Source: Actinomycetota bacterium
GTDB lineage: Bacteria; Actinomycetota; Acidimicrobiia; Acidimicrobiales; JAHWLA01
DNA length: 7,294 bases
NCBI GenBank assembly: GCA_019347595.1
Contig: JAHWLA010000144.1
Span: forward strand, 1-7,294
Direction: 5' to 3'
Below are positions 6,114-7,294 of the stretch, in pieces. Numbering within the stretch: the first letter of the stretch is position 1; each line of letters opens with the position of its first letter. The notes below the pieces were generated by a model. The model worked only from the letters and a program-made list of their open reading frames with translations. It did not search any database and was not told the DNA's origin. Both the position numbers and the translations under genes were made by a program.

Positions 6114-7294
6114 AGGTCCGCGGCCCGTTGGCGCAGGAGCTCGGTGACCGCCTTGCCGTCGGCCTTGCCGCCGGTGGCCCTCATGACCTGGCCCACGAAG
6201 AAGCCGGTGACCTTCTGGTCGCCTTCCTTGAACCGCTGCCACTCGGCCGGGCTGGCGGCGATGATGCCGTCGACCGCGGTCGCCAGCTCGTCGCCCGCCA
6301 TGGCCTCGAAGCCGCGAGCCTCGGCCACCGCCTCGGGATCGCCGCCCTCGGCGAGAAGGGTGGCGAGGACCTGCTTCGACTGGGTGGCGGTGAGCTTGCC
6401 GTCGGCCTCCATCTTGAGCAGGCGGGTGAAGATGTCGGGGCTGAGGTTGCGGACGCCTTCGAGGTTGGACGCCACCTCGTTGGCCGCCCGGTTGACGGCC
6501 AGCTTGGCGTCGGCCCCCGCGGCGATGGCGCCCAGCACGAGGTTGTCGAGGTCGAGCTCGACCACGGTGGCCACGTCGGCCGGCGTGGTGCCCGCCGCGT
6601 CGGCCAAGCGCTTCCGGCGGGCGGCGGGCAGGACGGGGAGGGCCTTGCGCACCGACTCGATCCACTGGTCGTCGGGGGCCACCGGCACCAGGTCGGGCTC
6701 GGGGAAGTAGCGGTAGTCGTAGGCCTCTTCCTTCGACCGGCCGCCGACGGTGCGTCCCTCGCCCTCGTTCCAGTGCCGGGTCTCCTGGGTGATCCGCTCG
6801 CCGGCTTCGAGCAGTTGCACCTGGCGGGCCGCCTCGTACTCGATGGCGCGGCCGAGCGAGCGCAGCGAGTTGAGGTTCTTGATCTCGCAGCGGGTGCCGA
6901 AGGGGGCGTCGGGGCCGGGGCGCATGGAGACGTTGGCGTCGACCCGCAGGCTGCCTTCCTCCATCTTCCCGTCCGACGCGCCGGTGGCGACCAGGATCGA
7001 ACGCAGCTCGCTGACGTAGGCGCGGGCCTGCTCGGCGCTGCGGATGTCGGGGCGACTCACGATCTCGACGAGCGGAACGCCCGCCCGGTTGTAGTCGACC
7101 AGGCTCTCGTCGGCGCCGTGGATGCGGCCGGTGGCGCCCAGGTGGGTGGTCTTGCCGGTGTCCTCTTCGAGGTGGGCGCGCTCGATGCCGACCACGCTGC
7201 CGTCGGGGAGCTCCAGCCGGCCGTCGACGTTGATGGGCTCGTCGTACTGGCTGATCTGGTAGTCCTTCGGCATGTCCGGATAGAAGTAGTTCTT
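6107..7294 (-). CDS. gatB: Aspartyl/glutamyl-tRNA(Asn/Gln) amidotransferase subunit B, C-terminal 395 residues (partial)
   Basis: GatB is the tRNA-binding and kinase subunit of the cytoplasmic GatCAB complex. It activates Glu-tRNA(Gln) or Asp-tRNA(Asn) with ATP so that ammonia from GatA can convert them to Gln- or Asn-tRNA. The frame is open through the right edge: the first visible codons read KNYFYPDMPKDYQISQYD, a highly conserved GatB segment, so the ATG at 7273 is internal and roughly 80 N-terminal residues are missing. Other hallmarks are VDYNRAGVPLVEI (the GatB signature, about 7101-7063), EEGSLRVDANVSMRPG, GTRCEIKNLNSLRS, and YDYRYFPEPDLVPV. The last ~150 residues are the helical GatB/YqeY tail domain ending in GFFVGQVMRATGGKADGKA. 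In many bacteria the order is gatC-gatA-gatB, so this is probably the last gene of an operon whose earlier genes lie beyond the window. No frameshift or lost core motif is seen. Confidence 0.97.
   Translation of the reverse strand, partial: KNYFYPDMPKDYQISQYDEPINVDGRLELPDGSVVGIERAHLEEDTGKTTHLGATGRIHGADESLVDYNRAGVPLVEIVSRPDIRSAEQARAYVSELRSILVATGASDGKMEEGSLRVDANVSMRPGPDAPFGTRCEIKNLNSLRSLGRAIEYEAARQVQLLEAGERITQETRHWNEGEGRTVGGRSKEEAYDYRYFPEPDLVPVAPDDQWIESVRKALPVLPAARRKRLADAAGTTPADVATVVELDLDNLVLGAIAAGADAKLAVNRAANEVASNLEGVRNLSPDIFTRLLKMEADGKLTATQSKQVLATLLAEGGDPEAVAEARGFEAMAGDELATAVDGIIAASPAEWQRFKEGDQKVTGFFVGQVMRATGGKADGKAVTELLRQRAADLD

Noticed and set aside
6093..6665. 190-codon minus-strand frame overlapping the 3' end of gatB
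   Set aside because: Out-of-frame shadow of conserved gatB sequence, rich in Arg and Gly.

Overview
This window is high-GC DNA (codons mostly end in G or C) in which every supported gene lies on the minus strand. Features pointing to an actinobacterium are the GC bias, a Gram-positive-style lipoprotein, secreted proteins with Arg-rich signal peptides, and a GatB for the amidotransferase route to Gln-tRNA/Asn-tRNA. The C-terminal 'YWL..DGGVFAFGDA' repeats of the large protein are a type I associate with Actinobacteria, especially Acidimicrobiia and relatives. That class assignment is from memory, and no rRNA marker is present to confirm it.

Layout in the direction of transcription (right to left): (1) 7294-6107, the C-terminal four fifths or so of gatB, whose start lies beyond the window. 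(2) A 106-bp gap with a 7-bp perfect inverted repeat that straddles the gatB stop codon. (3) 6000-1357, a 1547-residue secreted multidomain metalloprotease of the M6 / immune inhibitor A type. It runs signal peptide, N-terminal beta-rich region, DUF11/CARDB-like domain, M6 catalytic domain with HEYGHSLGLPD, InhA-type C-terminal beta domains, PKD domain, and six tandem ~42-residue repeats. (4) 10 bp further on, 1346-441, a 301-residue lipoprotein with a long Gly/Ser/Thr/Ala linker and an unrecognised beta-rich C-terminal domain. (5) A 113-bp gap with an 18-bp palindrome, then 327-1, the N-terminal part of a secreted Asp/Gly/Asn-rich protein cut by the window edge.

gatB is housekeeping and probably ends a gatCAB operon. 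The protease and lipoprotein genes almost abut and are probably co-transcribed. The third gene has its own strong ribosome binding site. Together, genes 3 to 5 form a small block of exported proteins: a large protease, a membrane-anchored lipoprotein and an acidic secreted protein. The most notable item is the fusion of an M6/InhA protease to a PKD domain and six 'DGGVFAFGDA' repeats. Their length and number would fit a beta-propeller, and their sequences show a two-unit (A-B-A'-B') duplication history. I see no RNA genes, CRISPR arrays, insertion sequences or integration sites. The long plus-strand open frames are antisense shadows of the high-GC genes.
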